A stretch of DNA of 64,000 bases from Opitutus terrae PB90-1. GTDB taxonomy: Bacteria; Verrucomicrobiota; Verrucomicrobiia; Opitutales; Opitutaceae. The stretch spans positions 868,001 through 932,000 of the forward strand of contig NC_010571.1 of assembly GCF_000019965.1 (NCBI RefSeq), in the 5' to 3' direction. The notes under the pieces are model-generated. The model saw only the letters and a program-made list of their open reading frames with translations. It was not told where the DNA came from and ran no database searches. The position numbers were made by a program, and so were the translations under genes. Below, piece by piece: positions 17,342-25,944 of the stretch. How positions within the stretch are numbered: position 1 is the stretch's first letter; every line of letters begins with the position of its first letter.

Positions 17342-17530
17342 GTGGTGGAAGAATGTCCCTTTCTCGACACGTCAGCGGCACGGACTTAGGTAAATTTTCG
17401 GCTAAGGGTCCCGTTTCAGGCGACGACATCCGCCGGCGACCAAGCGGTACACATGTGCTGAGGTTCCAAGATCTTCCGCCGGCCTGTCGTTTGGGTGGCG
17501 AAGGCGAAACCTCGTTCACTGGCATCAACG

Positions 17531-18274
17531 TTATTCGGCGCTGCGCGGGCGGTTTTCCGCCGCGTCAGATTCGGTTTGCCCCAGCCGCGGAGTCACGCGC
17601 TGGAAGTCGCTCCAGAAATACTCGATGCGATCCCCGAGCTTCGTCACGACTGCCTGCGCAGTGCCGCTCGGCTTCGCCTCGGCGGGAGTCTGCGGTGGCG
17701 GCGGCTCCATCTGCACGTCAAGGTCGATGTCGAGAATACGCGCGAGCCCGAGCGCCACCCGAAAGGGCTCGCTGATCCGCGCCTGGACTTGCGCGAGCGC
17801 TGGCGCCGGGCCGGTTTTGTCGATCGTGACGATCAGCTCGACCTTGTTGATCGGGAACAGCCATTCGACGCTGCTGCGCAGCGGCAGTTCGTAGCGGACG
17901 ATCTCCGGCGTCTCCTCCAACACCTTCGCCGCCTCGAAATCAAAGTTTTGCGCGATGGTCGGCCGGTCGCGGCGGGCCTTCTTGTTCTTGCGCTTGTTCC
18001 ACTGCCCCCACTCCTCTGCCGTCGGCGGCCGGCCGTTGATCGAGATCAACTGCCAGCGGTCGGCATAGCCGCGCGAGGGGTCGTAGCGTTCCAGCCGTTC
18101 CTGCTTCAGCTCCTTGCCGTCGTATTCCCGCACGAACTGGGTGAACGCCCAACGGTCGCGCTCGCCGAGCCATTCTTCCGCCACGCGTCGCAGCAGGGTC
18201 ATTTCCCGCACGTCGCGCGCGGCGTGGACCGCCGGCGCGGCGACGAGCAAAAGCAGCAGGGCAAGGCGAATCAT
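17531..18274 (-). CDS. Secreted protein of unknown function
   Basis: The product is 247 residues from the ATG at 18272-18274, which gives a clear signal peptide (MIRLALLLLLVAAPAVHAA). The mature part has REMTLLRRVAEEWLGERDRW, then a charged stretch (WNKRKNKKARRDRP) and FDFEAAKVLEETPEIVRYEL, followed by a mixed beta region (EWLFPINKVELIVTIDKTG; VQARISEPFRVALGLARILD). It ends with an acidic-polar tail. I do not recognise a family with confidence; the layout is of a periplasmic protein of about 25 kDa. It lies downstream of pckG but is separated by a terminator, so it is not in that operon. Confidence 0.75.
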   Translation of the reverse strand: MIRLALLLLLVAAPAVHAARDVREMTLLRRVAEEWLGERDRWAFTQFVREYDGKELKQERLERYDPSRGYADRWQLISINGRPPTAEEWGQWNKRKNKKARRDRPTIAQNFDFEAAKVLEETPEIVRYELPLRSSVEWLFPINKVELIVTIDKTGPAPALAQVQARISEPFRVALGLARILDIDLDVQMEPPPPQTPAEAKPSGTAQAVVTKLGDRIEYFWSDFQRVTPRLGQTESDAAENRPRSAE

Positions 18275-18322
18275 TCCTGCACCGACTGGCGCGCCCGGGG
18301 CCGGTTCCGCCCGCTCCCAGCC

Positions 18323-18361
18323 GGCGAAAAACAAACGGCGCGTGGCTCACCGCCACGCGCC
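18323..18361 (-). terminator. Terminator of pckG
   Basis: Stem GGCGCGTGGC (18337-18346) with GCCACGCGCC (18352-18361), loop TCACC. On the minus strand the stem is followed by GTTTGTTTTTCGCC, a usable T-run. Confidence 0.85.
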
Positions 18362-18416
18362 GGAGAATTTCTGAGAACCGCATCGGGCCGGCATCACGGC
18401 CGACCCGCGACGTCAT

Positions 18417-20243
18417 TTACAGCCGCGAGATCAGGAGCTCGCGCTCATAGATCAGCTCGGACGGCAGGTGGTCGTGCAGGGAGAGGAACAGCTCCTCATG
18501 ACCCAGCACTTCCTGCTTCCACGCGGCGTGATCGACGGCTTGGAGAGCATCGAACTGCTCCTTCGAGAAGTTCAGCCCGGTCCAGTCGAGATCCTCGTAG
18601 CGAGGCTGCCAGCCGATCGGGGTTTCCTTGCCGAGCGCACGACCGCGGGCGCGCGCCACGATCCATTGCAGCACGCGCATATTGTCGCTGTAGCCCGGCC
18701 AGATGAACTTGCCGTTGGCGTCCTTACGGAACCAGTTCACGTGGAACACGCGGGGCGTCTGCGTCAGGTTGCGCTGCATCTTCAGCCAGTGGCGGAAGTA
18801 GTCCCCCATGTGATAGCCGCAGAACGGCAGCATCGCGAACGGATCGCGGCGAACCTTACCGACCGTGCCGGCCGCAGCCGCCGTCATCTCGGAGCCCATC
18901 GTGGCGCCCAGGTAGACACCGCCGCTCCAGTTGAACGACTGGAAGATCAACGGCAGTGTCGTCGGGCGACGGCCACCGAAGATGAAGGCGCTGATCGGCA
19001 CGCCGGCGGGATTTTCCCAATCCGGATCGATCGTCGGGCACTGCGAGGCCGGCGCGGTAAAGCGGGAGTTCGGATGCGCGGCCTTGGCGCCGGTCTGCTT
19101 CGCGATCTCCGGCGTCCACTTGTTGCCCTGCCAGTCGATGCACTCGGCCGGCGGCTGGTCCGTCATGCCTTCCCACCAAACGCCGCCGTCCGCGGTAAGG
19201 GCGACGTTCGTGAAGATGGTGTTCTTCGCGAGCGACTTCATCGCGTTCGGGTTGGTCTTGTCGGACGTGCCCGGGGCGACGCCGAAGAAACCGGCTTCCG
19301 GATTGATCGCGCGCAGCTGGCCGTTCGCGTCGGGTTTGATCCACGCGATGTCGTCACCGACCGTCCAGATCTTCCAGCCCTTCTTCTCGAAGCTGGGCGG
19401 CGGAATCAGCATGGCGAAGTTCGTCTTGCCGCAGGCGCTCGGGAACGCCGCCGCCACGTAGGTCTTCTCGCCTTTGGGATCCTCGACGCCGAGGATCAGC
19501 ATGTGCTCGGCCATCCAGCCCTCGTCGCGCGCCATGTTCGACGCGATGCGGAGCGCGAAGCACTTCTTGCCGAGCAGCGCATTGCCGCCGTAACCAGAGC
19601 CGTAGCTCCAGATTTCCCGCGTCTCGGGGAAATGCACGATGTACTTCTCCTTGTTGCAGGGCCAGGTGACGTCCTTCTGACCGGGGGCCAGCGGCATGCC
19701 GACCGTGTGCATGCAGGGGACGACGCGCTTCTCGTCCTTGTCGATCTCCTTGAGCACCGGCAGGCCGATGCGGGCCATGATCCGCATGTTCACCACGACG
19801 TAAGGCGAATCGGTGATTTCCACGCCGATCTGCGAGATCGGCGAGCCGATCGGGCCCATGCTGTAGGGGATCACATACATCGTGCGACCCGCCATGCAGC
19901 CCGTGAACAGCTCCTTGAGCTTTTTGCGCATGGCGAAGGGCTCGACCCAGTTGTTGGTCGGTCCGGCGCCGTCCTTCGACAGCGAGCAGATGAACGTCCG
20001 CTCCTCGACCCGCGCCACGTCACCCACGTCGGAACGCGCGTAGAAGCACCCGGGCCAGAGTTTTTCGTTCAACTTGATGAACGTGCCGTGGGCCACCATC
20101 TGCGCGCAGAGGGCGTCGTTCTCCTCTTGGGAACCATCGACCCAGTGAATCGCGGCCGGCTTCGTCAGCTCGGCCATTTTCTCGACCCACTTGACGAGGT
20201 TGGGGTTCGTGCTCAGGGGCACTGCAGGATTGCGTTTACTCAT
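18417..20243 (-). CDS. pckG: Phosphoenolpyruvate carboxykinase (GTP)
   Basis: The product is 608 residues, the normal size of GTP-dependent PEPCK. Motifs visible are [20 protein letters not shown], the substrate site [20 protein letters not shown], the P-loop-like [13 protein letters not shown] with its reactive Cys, and the metal/GTP motif [29 protein letters not shown] is also typical. It makes PEP from oxaloacetate for gluconeogenesis, which fits a bacterium living on amino acids such as the proline handled by putA nearby. It is a single-gene unit with its own terminator; a palindrome lies in its 5' leader just before the start. Confidence 0.98.
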   Translation of the reverse strand: MSKRNPAVPLSTNPNLVKWVEKMAELTKPAAIHWVDGSQEENDALCAQMVAHGTFIKLNEKLWPGCFYARSDVGDVARVEERTFICSLSKDGAGPTNNWVEPFAMRKKLKELFTGCMAGRTMYVIPYSMGPIGSPISQIGVEITDSPYVVVNMRIMARIGLPVLKEIDKDEKRVVPCMHTVGMPLAPGQKDVTWPCNKEKYIVHFPETREIWSYGSGYGGNALLGKKCFALRIASNMARDEGWMAEHMLILGVEDPKGEKTYVAAAFPSACGKTNFAMLIPPPSFEKKGWKIWTVGDDIAWIKPDANGQLRAINPEAGFFGVAPGTSDKTNPNAMKSLAKNTIFTNVALTADGGVWWEGMTDQPPAECIDWQGNKWTPEIAKQTGAKAAHPNSRFTAPASQCPTIDPDWENPAGVPISAFIFGGRRPTTLPLIFQSFNWSGGVYLGATMGSEMTAAAAGTVGKVRRDPFAMLPFCGYHMGDYFRHWLKMQRNLTQTPRVFHVNWFRKDANGKFIWPGYSDNMRVLQWIVARARGRALGKETPIGWQPRYEDLDWTGLNFSKEQFDALQAVDHAAWKQEVLGHEELFLSLHDHLPSELIYERELLISRL

Positions 20244-20254
20244 AGTGATATAAA

Positions 20255-20281
20255 AGGGTGCAGAGGCTGAGCCTCCACCCT
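20255..20281. repeat. Palindrome in the 5' leader of pckG
   Basis: AGGGTG (20255-20260) pairs with CACCCT (20276-20281) and inner GAGGC/GCCTC (20263-20267 / 20271-20275) with loop TGA. It begins 12 bases upstream of the pckG start codon, close enough to reach into the ribosome binding region. It looks like a dispersed repeat rather than a designed leader, but could affect translation. Confidence 0.65.
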
Positions 20282-20406
20282 ACCGGCAAACCTAGTCCGG
20301 TGACTGCGTATTAACTGGAATTCTGTATGCAGAATTTGGGACCGGCAGGTCGCCCCGACATCAAAATATGCGGGAATCCTCCGGCGTCTAGATCTCCTCC
20401 CGCGCG

Positions 20407-21312
20407 TCAGCGCATCGGCTCGATATGCACCGAAACATCGCTCACCTGCAAGGGTGAAGCCAGCAGCGCATCCTTCACCGCATGGGCAATCTCATGTCCC
20501 TGGCGCACGGTAAGGGTCTCGTCCACGACGACGTGGATATCGATAAGATGGCTCAGTCCGCTGCGCCGGACCCGGCATTTGTCCAAACCGCGCACGCCGG
20601 GCACGCCGAGCGCCACCGTGCGCACCTCGTGCTCGAGCGACTCGGGCGCCGCGGTGTCCATCACATCCCGCAGCGCTTTGCCGGCCATGGCTACGCCGTT
20701 CGCCGCGATGAGCACGCACGCGAACAGCGCCGCCCAGTCATCCGCCGTTTCCCAGCCTTTGCCGGCCAACAGCGCGATGCTGATTCCGACAAACGCCGCC
20801 GCGGAGGTGACCGCGTCGGACCAGTGATGCGCGGCTTCGACGCCGAGCGCGGTGCTGCCCACGCGATCGCCGGCCGCCTCCATGCGCCGTGAAATCCATA
20901 GTTTCAATCCAATCACGCCCGCCAGCACCAGGAGCGTCCACCACGCGGGGGATTTGTGCGGCGTCATGATCTCGTGGATCGCCTCGCGGCCGATCCAGCC
21001 GGCCATCGCGAAAACGAACACCGCCACAGCGAGCCCGGCGAGCGGCTCCGCCTTGCCGTGACCATAGGGATGATTCGCATCGGGCGGTCGCGACGCGACC
21101 TGGAAACCGGCCCACACCAGCAGCGAGGAAAGAATGTCCAGCATCGACTCGGCCGCGTCGGCGATGAGCGCATAGGTGTTGCCGAACACGCCGCCGGCGA
21201 ATTTCACCGCCGCCAGCCCGGCGTTGATCGCAACGCCGCGCATCACGAGCCGCGCGCTGTCCCGGGCGCGTTGCCGCGTGGCCGCGTGGTGCTGGGGCAG
21301 CTCTGGATTCAC
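20407..21312 (-). CDS. Cation diffusion facilitator (CDF) family transporter
   Basis: The product is 301 residues with about six membrane segments (VMRGVAINAGLAAVKFAGGVFG; IADAAESMLDILSSLLVWAGF; AGLAVAVFVFAMAGW). Metal-site motifs are ADAAESMLD in TM2 and HHWSDAVTS in TM5 (HxxxD pattern). PDANHPYGHGKAEPLAG is the standard CDF loop. The last 80 residues form the cytoplasmic ferredoxin-like domain (HEVRTVALGVPGVRGLDKCRVR, then HVVVDETLTVRQGHEIAHAV). It exports Zn2+, Fe2+ or similar ions using the proton gradient; the metal cannot be fixed from sequence alone. No regulator adjoins it. Confidence 0.93.
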   Translation of the reverse strand: MNPELPQHHAATRQRARDSARLVMRGVAINAGLAAVKFAGGVFGNTYALIADAAESMLDILSSLLVWAGFQVASRPPDANHPYGHGKAEPLAGLAVAVFVFAMAGWIGREAIHEIMTPHKSPAWWTLLVLAGVIGLKLWISRRMEAAGDRVGSTALGVEAAHHWSDAVTSAAAFVGISIALLAGKGWETADDWAALFACVLIAANGVAMAGKALRDVMDTAAPESLEHEVRTVALGVPGVRGLDKCRVRRSGLSHLIDIHVVVDETLTVRQGHEIAHAVKDALLASPLQVSDVSVHIEPMR

Positions 21313-21443
21313 CGCGCCAGCCTAGTGCGGGTTGCGGGCGCGTATGAAGGCTTTTCTCACGAGGCCGGCGCCCCGCGCGCGACTTGGCCTGTCCCGCAGC
21401 CCGCAATTGACCCGCGGCGCGGCGACCGCCAGCGTGAGCCATC

Positions 21444-21899
21444 ATGGCTGTGCCGAGCACCTCCGTGGGCCGCGACCCGGTCCGACAGTTTTCCATCTTC
21501 TCCGAAAATCGCGTCGGCCAGCTGCACGACCTCACGAGCCTGTTCAAGCAGCACAACGTTCACATCATGGCGATCACGGTGCTCGACACCACCGACAGCG
21601 CGATCGTCCGCGTCATCGTTGACGATCCCGACAAGGCGCGCGAGCTGATGGTGAACAATGATTTTCCCTACACCGAATGCGAGGTGCTCGCCGTGGAGCT
21701 AGGGGACGAATCGCAGCTGCGACCCGTACTCGCCGCGATTTATCAGGCCGAAATCAACGTCCACTACGTCTACAGTTTCATCAAACGGCCGCAGGGGGGA
21801 TCGGCGCTCGTCATCAGCATCGAGGACATCGACGTCGCGACGCAGGCCTTGAACCAATGCGGGTTCAAGGTGCTCACGCAGCGCGATATTTCCCGCTGA
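21444..21899 (+). CDS. Tandem ACT domain protein
   Basis: The product is 151 residues. Two ACT domains are visible: residues about 15-75 (RQFSIFSENRVGQLHDLTSL, then NVHIMAITVLDTTDSAIVRVI) and about 80-148 (VLAVELGDESQLRPVLAAI, then INVHYVYSFIKRP and SALVISIEDIDVATQAL). Such stand-alone double-ACT proteins usually bind amino acids. It has no enzymatic domain and no amino-acid biosynthesis gene adjoins it, so it is probably an allosteric partner or sensor. It starts 131 bases from the CDF gene, transcribed divergently. Confidence 0.88.
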   Translation: MAVPSTSVGRDPVRQFSIFSENRVGQLHDLTSLFKQHNVHIMAITVLDTTDSAIVRVIVDDPDKARELMVNNDFPYTECEVLAVELGDESQLRPVLAAIYQAEINVHYVYSFIKRPQGGSALVISIEDIDVATQALNQCGFKVLTQRDISR

Positions 21900-21918
21900 G
21901 CGCGGCAGCGCGGTCGCG

Positions 21919-22443
21919 CTAGAAAAAGAAAAAGTACGCGCTCGCGCGTTCCTGCGGCGTGAGCTGCACCTCGGCGCCCGTCTGCGGATCGATGAACATC
22001 CGGCCTCGTTCGGTCAGCGCCTGCACGATCGCGTGGGCCCCCTGCCCGTTGCCGCGAATGTACCAGAACGGCGCCAGCGCGAGAGCCTTCGCCGGCGTGC
22101 GCGACTGGTAGCTCTCCCGGTAAAAACGCGCCTGCGCGAGACTCGTGTACAACTCGGCGAAGCGATTGCAGTCGAACCGATCATCCCAGCGCACGATGCC
22201 GAGCCGGAAGAGTTCCGCCCGGAAATCCTGATAATAACGAAACAGCCACTGGCTGTTCACCTCGGCATACGTCTCGTCGCCGAAGAACAACGTGGCGGTG
22301 CGCCGCTGCACCTCCTGCTTCGTCAGCACCCGGCCCGTCGCCGAGGGCATCGCCGCCGACTTCGCCGACAGCGCATCACGCCCCGCAGGCGACGCACACC
22401 CCGCGGACAGTGCGAGCACGAGCGCTCCCGCCGCGATGAACAT
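21919..22443 (-). CDS. Putative lipoprotein
   Basis: The product is 174 residues from the ATG at 22441-22443. The signal segment MFIAAGALVLALSAGCASP ends with the lipobox LSAGC. The mature protein has RVLTKQEVQRRTATLFFGDE and WLFRYYQDFRAELFRLGIVR, predicted mostly helical, and ends QLTPQERASAYFFFF, an unusual run of four Phe. I recognise no family. It converges with the ACT gene, 19 bases from its stop. Confidence 0.75.
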   Translation of the reverse strand: MFIAAGALVLALSAGCASPAGRDALSAKSAAMPSATGRVLTKQEVQRRTATLFFGDETYAEVNSQWLFRYYQDFRAELFRLGIVRWDDRFDCNRFAELYTSLAQARFYRESYQSRTPAKALALAPFWYIRGNGQGAHAIVQALTERGRMFIDPQTGAEVQLTPQERASAYFFFF

Positions 22444-22629
22444 GACGGCGCGAACAGCCACAGGAGAACGCAGCAGGCGACGCACTCGGGTCCCGCGCGG
22501 CGGTGCGCACGCACAGCCGCGAAGCTGACGGGCAGGATCCGCGCTTGGGCGCACCACCTGACGCGTCGCGCCAGCGGGGCGCGAACGGCATCACGGGTGG
22601 GTCGCACCTGCGCGGCCCTGGCCCCCGGA

Positions 22630-23076
22630 CTATTCCCAATAGCCTTCGTAGAACCGATACGCTCCGCCCTCCGGCACCCAGCGCGGCGGAATCCACGCGG
22701 CCCCGGAATGCGGCGGAACGGCCCAGTGGCCGGCGACCCATTCGTAGCGGTTGTTCCGCCACGTCCAATAGCCGCCCACCCAGACGTGATCGGAACTCGG
22801 ACGCGCGCTCACGACTTCCTGTTGGGGCGTAGGCGGAGCTTGGGTGACAACGATGGTGTTCTGGCCGGCCGGGGTCGCGACCGGCGTGGTGACCACCGTG
22901 GCGGCCGTTCCCGTGGTCGTGGCCACGGGAGTGCCGGGCGGAGGAGCGGAAACGACATGCGATTCCGGCTCGGTCGCGCAGCCGCCCAGCCAAGCCGCCG
23001 CACCGGACAAGGCCAGAACCGCCGCAAACCGCGCTCGCGCGCGCGTCGCTGCCGGATGAGAGTTTGAGGTTTTCAT
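22630..23076 (-). CDS. YXWXXGHW-type repeat lipoprotein
   Basis: The product is 148 residues from the ATG at 23074-23076. A lipobox follows the signal segment (FAAVLALSGAAAWLGGCATE). A Thr/Pro/Val-rich stalk leads to a C-terminal unit VWVGGYWTWRNNRYEWVAGHW, then WIPPRWVPEGGAYRFYEGYWE, the WxxGxW/YXWxxGHW repeat found in many Gram-negative lipoproteins. These are usually surface or periplasmic structural proteins with no known catalysis. A nearby in-frame Met further upstream (51 of the longer frame) would lack a clear signal peptide start. Confidence 0.82.
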   Translation of the reverse strand: MKTSNSHPAATRARARFAAVLALSGAAAWLGGCATEPESHVVSAPPPGTPVATTTGTAATVVTTPVATPAGQNTIVVTQAPPTPQQEVVSARPSSDHVWVGGYWTWRNNRYEWVAGHWAVPPHSGAAWIPPRWVPEGGAYRFYEGYWE

Positions 23077-23256
23077 AGCTCGCGTCGCTGACCGGCGAAC
23101 CGCCATGCGGTTCTTTGGTCGCAGCCCAGCGATTTCCGCGCGGTGCCGCATCCGGCGGTTTCCTGCGGCGCTGCTGCGCAGTTGCCGGATGCAAAACGAA
23201 ACGCCCGCCGGAATGACGGGCGTTGCGGAAGAAAACGCGGACGATGCCGCGCGCAC

Positions 23257-24471
23257 TCAGCGCGTATGCGCGCCTTTTTCCAGCCGGCCGCGCAACGCGA
23301 ACAGGATCGCGAAGGCGACGATCAGCACGAGCGGGAAGGTCACCATGTTCGCGAGCGTCGACTGTCCGGCAGCGAGCTCGATCGCGGAGGGATCCGTCAA
23401 CGTCTTCGCCGCCTCGGCGCGATTGCTGTCGATCCAGTTTCCGATGATCGGATTCCAGATCGACACCGCGAACATGCCCGCGCCGCCCATCAGCGACATG
23501 CCCAGTGCACCGGTCTTCGGAATGTATTCGCTCACGAAGCCGATCATGCACGGCCAGAAATAACAGACGCCCAGCGCGAACACGATCACCGCCACGTACA
23601 CCATGCCGCCGGTCACCGTGCTCAACAGATAAATTCCGATCGCCGCGAGGATCGAAGAGACGAACAGCACGCCGACGGTGTGCAGCTTGTGCACCATCGG
23701 GCCGGCGAACTGCCGACCGATCGCCATCAGACCGGTGCCCAGCGCGAGCACGATCATCGGGTGCGCTCCCGTCTCGCTGAGGATGCGGCCGACCCACTGT
23801 TGGGTGCCGAGCTCGGTCGTCGCCGTCAGCGTCATGCACAGGATCATGAACAGATAGAGCGGCGTGAAGAGGCTCTTGATGTTCGTGCCCGTCGAGGTCT
23901 CGATGTTCGCCGACTTCGGGAATTCCGTCGTGAACACCAGATAGCCGTAGATCGCCGTCGGGATCAGCATGACCGCGATCTGCAGCTGCCATCCGAGTTG
24001 CGCCGAGGTCATCGCCTGCGACACGAGCGCTCCGATCACGATGCCGCCCGGGAACCAGGTATGGAACCGGCTCAACATGGTCGTCTGGTTACGCGGATAC
24101 ATGTCGGCAATCAGCGGATTGCAGGCGGCTTCGACTGAACCGTTGGCGAAGCCGATGAAGAACGTGGAGATGATCAGGCCCCAGAACCCGCCCGCCATGA
24201 TCGTGAGCACCAGGCCCGCGATGTGTCCGACGAGCGCGATGAACAGCAGCACGCGCGCGCCGAGGTAATTGTAGAGGAGTCCGCCCACCATCATCGCGAC
24301 GGGAAAACCGAGAAACGCCATCGAGTTCACCCAACCGAGCTGGGTGTCGGTCAGGCCGAAGTTCTTGCTCAATTCGGTGAGCACGCCCGCGCGGATCGCG
24401 AAGGTCATCGCGGTCACGATCAGGGCGAGGCAGCTGGCGAGAAACAGCCTGGAGGCGTTGTCTTTACTCAT
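23257..24471 (-). CDS. Major facilitator superfamily transporter
   Basis: The product is 404 residues with about 12 membrane segments. MFS landmarks include the N-terminal GWVNSMAFLGFPVAMMVGGLL, then GSVEAACNPLIADMYP and the loop RNQTTMLSRFHTWFPGG. The C half has FLMGIGRQ-like GLMAIGRQFAGPMVHKL and CYFWPCMIGFVSEYIPKTGA. The overall pattern resembles the sugar/nucleoside carriers often seen in Verrucomicrobiota and Bacteroidota. The gene upstream encodes a Tat-exported Gfo/Idh/MocA oxidoreductase on the same strand, so a shared sugar or sugar-acid substrate is plausible, but a strong palindrome lies between them. The substrate is unknown. Confidence 0.88.
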   Translation of the reverse strand: MSKDNASRLFLASCLALIVTAMTFAIRAGVLTELSKNFGLTDTQLGWVNSMAFLGFPVAMMVGGLLYNYLGARVLLFIALVGHIAGLVLTIMAGGFWGLIISTFFIGFANGSVEAACNPLIADMYPRNQTTMLSRFHTWFPGGIVIGALVSQAMTSAQLGWQLQIAVMLIPTAIYGYLVFTTEFPKSANIETSTGTNIKSLFTPLYLFMILCMTLTATTELGTQQWVGRILSETGAHPMIVLALGTGLMAIGRQFAGPMVHKLHTVGVLFVSSILAAIGIYLLSTVTGGMVYVAVIVFALGVCYFWPCMIGFVSEYIPKTGALGMSLMGGAGMFAVSIWNPIIGNWIDSNRAEAAKTLTDPSAIELAAGQSTLANMVTFPLVLIVAFAILFALRGRLEKGAHTR

Positions 24472-24685
24472 AGAGATATCCGAGCACGAGGGGTTTGGGG
24501 TCGTGGGGCACGACGCTGGGGAACCGGAATAGGTTCAGCAAATTTGATTTTCGGCTGGGGGGAAGCGCAAACTCGACGGCGCATCGGCGGCGCCCGGACC
24601 CGCAGAAGCGGTTCCCGCCCAAACCCCCTGGCCACGATGCACGCGCGGCGCAGCCAATCCGATCGCCTATGCCACGCGTCCCACA

Positions 24686-24717
24686 GGGCCTATACGTCCC
24701 ATGGGACCTATAGGCCC
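24686..24717. repeat. 32-bp near-perfect palindrome at the end of the oxidoreductase gene
   Basis: GGGCCTATA (24686-24694) pairs with TATAGGCCC (24709-24717); inner GTCCC/GGGAC pair around an AT centre, with one C/C mismatch on each side. It covers the stop codon of the gene ending at 24708. No T-run follows, so it is either an RNA-stabilising hairpin or a dispersed repeat. Confidence 0.7.
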
Positions 24718-25835
24718 GGCACCTCGACGCGTTTTCCTCCGGCCGCCGCCGAAGCATAAATCGCCTCGATCACGGCGATGTCGCGCCGACCCATCTCGCC
24801 GCCGACCGGCGTCTCGCGGTTTTCGAGAACGCACCGCGCGAAATCCTCCAGCTGCGCCGCCTGCTGATTGATGTTGCGGACGTCCATCGCTCCGCGACTC
24901 GTGCGGCCTTCGAGCCCGCCATAGGTGTACGCCGGCCCGATCTCGAGCCAGTTGCGCCCGTCGGCGTTCTCCGCCCGGAAATCATTGCGTTGATCGTTGT
25001 AGCTCGACCAGCCCTCCGCCGTCGCTCCGCCGGGAAATTCCATCGTCCACGTGATCGTTTCCTCGACCTCGGTGAACACTTCCGGCCGTGTTTTCGGATG
25101 TTCTTTCGCGGTCACGGCCACCGGCCACACGCCACCGGCCCCCCGACGCGCCGCCTGAATGACGTAGATCCCGACGTCCGGCAACGGCCCGCCGCCGGCC
25201 AGTTGTTTGTTCAACCGCCACGGCCGCCCACCCGGCATCCGAAAGCCAAACCCGCCTTGCATTTTTCTGAAGGGCCCGAACTGCGGATCGGCCGCGAGCC
25301 GATCCAGCATCTGATGGTGCGGCTCGTAATGCAGCCGGTAACCGATCCCCAGCTGCTTCCCCGCCTCGCGGCAGGCCGCGATCATCGCGTCGCAGTCGGC
25401 CACATTCGTCGCCATCGGTTTTTCGCAGATCACGTGCTTGCCCGCCTTCGCCGCGCGCACCACCAGATCGCGGTGCGTGCCCGGCGGTGTGACCACATAC
25501 ACGATGTCGATCTCGGGATTGTCCGCGACGCGATCCAGCGTCTCGTAACTGTAAACACTCCCGGCCGGCAGATCGTATTTCCGTCGCCACTGCTCGCCCT
25601 TCGACGCCGTGCCCGTGATGACGCCGGCGATCCGCAAGTGCTCCGTCTCCGCGATGGCGGGGGCGAGTTGATGCGTGGCGTAGCCGCCCAAGCCGGCGAA
25701 AGCGATGCCCAGCTTTTTGCCGGACGTCGCGGACGTGGCGGCCCGCAGTGAACGCGGCAGCGACAAGGCCGCCGCGGTGGCGATGGAAAGCTGGCCGATG
25801 AAACGGCGCCGGGTGAGCGGGGTGAAAGTCTTCAT
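24708..25835 (-). CDS. Tat-exported Gfo/Idh/MocA family oxidoreductase
   Basis: The product is 375 residues. The N-terminus has a twin-arginine signal (TRRRFIGQLSIATAAALSLP), so it should be exported folded with its cofactor, as glucose-fructose oxidoreductase is. The Rossmann motif is IAFAGLGGYATHQLAPAI, followed by VYVVTPPGTHRDLVVRAA and the catalytic VICEKPMATN. The C-terminal part carries the family beta-sheet (TEVEETITWTMEFPGG) with GRTSRGAMDVRN near the end. It probably oxidises or reduces a sugar with tightly bound NADP in the periplasm. It lies upstream of an MFS transporter on the same strand. Confidence 0.9.
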   Translation of the reverse strand: MKTFTPLTRRRFIGQLSIATAAALSLPRSLRAATSATSGKKLGIAFAGLGGYATHQLAPAIAETEHLRIAGVITGTASKGEQWRRKYDLPAGSVYSYETLDRVADNPEIDIVYVVTPPGTHRDLVVRAAKAGKHVICEKPMATNVADCDAMIAACREAGKQLGIGYRLHYEPHHQMLDRLAADPQFGPFRKMQGGFGFRMPGGRPWRLNKQLAGGGPLPDVGIYVIQAARRGAGGVWPVAVTAKEHPKTRPEVFTEVEETITWTMEFPGGATAEGWSSYNDQRNDFRAENADGRNWLEIGPAYTYGGLEGRTSRGAMDVRNINQQAAQLEDFARCVLENRETPVGGEMGRRDIAVIEAIYASAAAGGKRVEVPGL

Positions 25836-25944
25836 GAACGTGCTTCTCCTCTGCCGATGTTGACCGACGTAATCAGATCGTTGCGCTTGGCGAACAACCC
25901 GCCGGGAAAGTTACCCGGACGGCGCGTCATATCTCGCAGCCGGC

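Noticed and set aside
18468-20270. A 600-codon plus-strand open frame over pckG
   Set aside because: It mirrors the coding constraint of pckG and has no domain.
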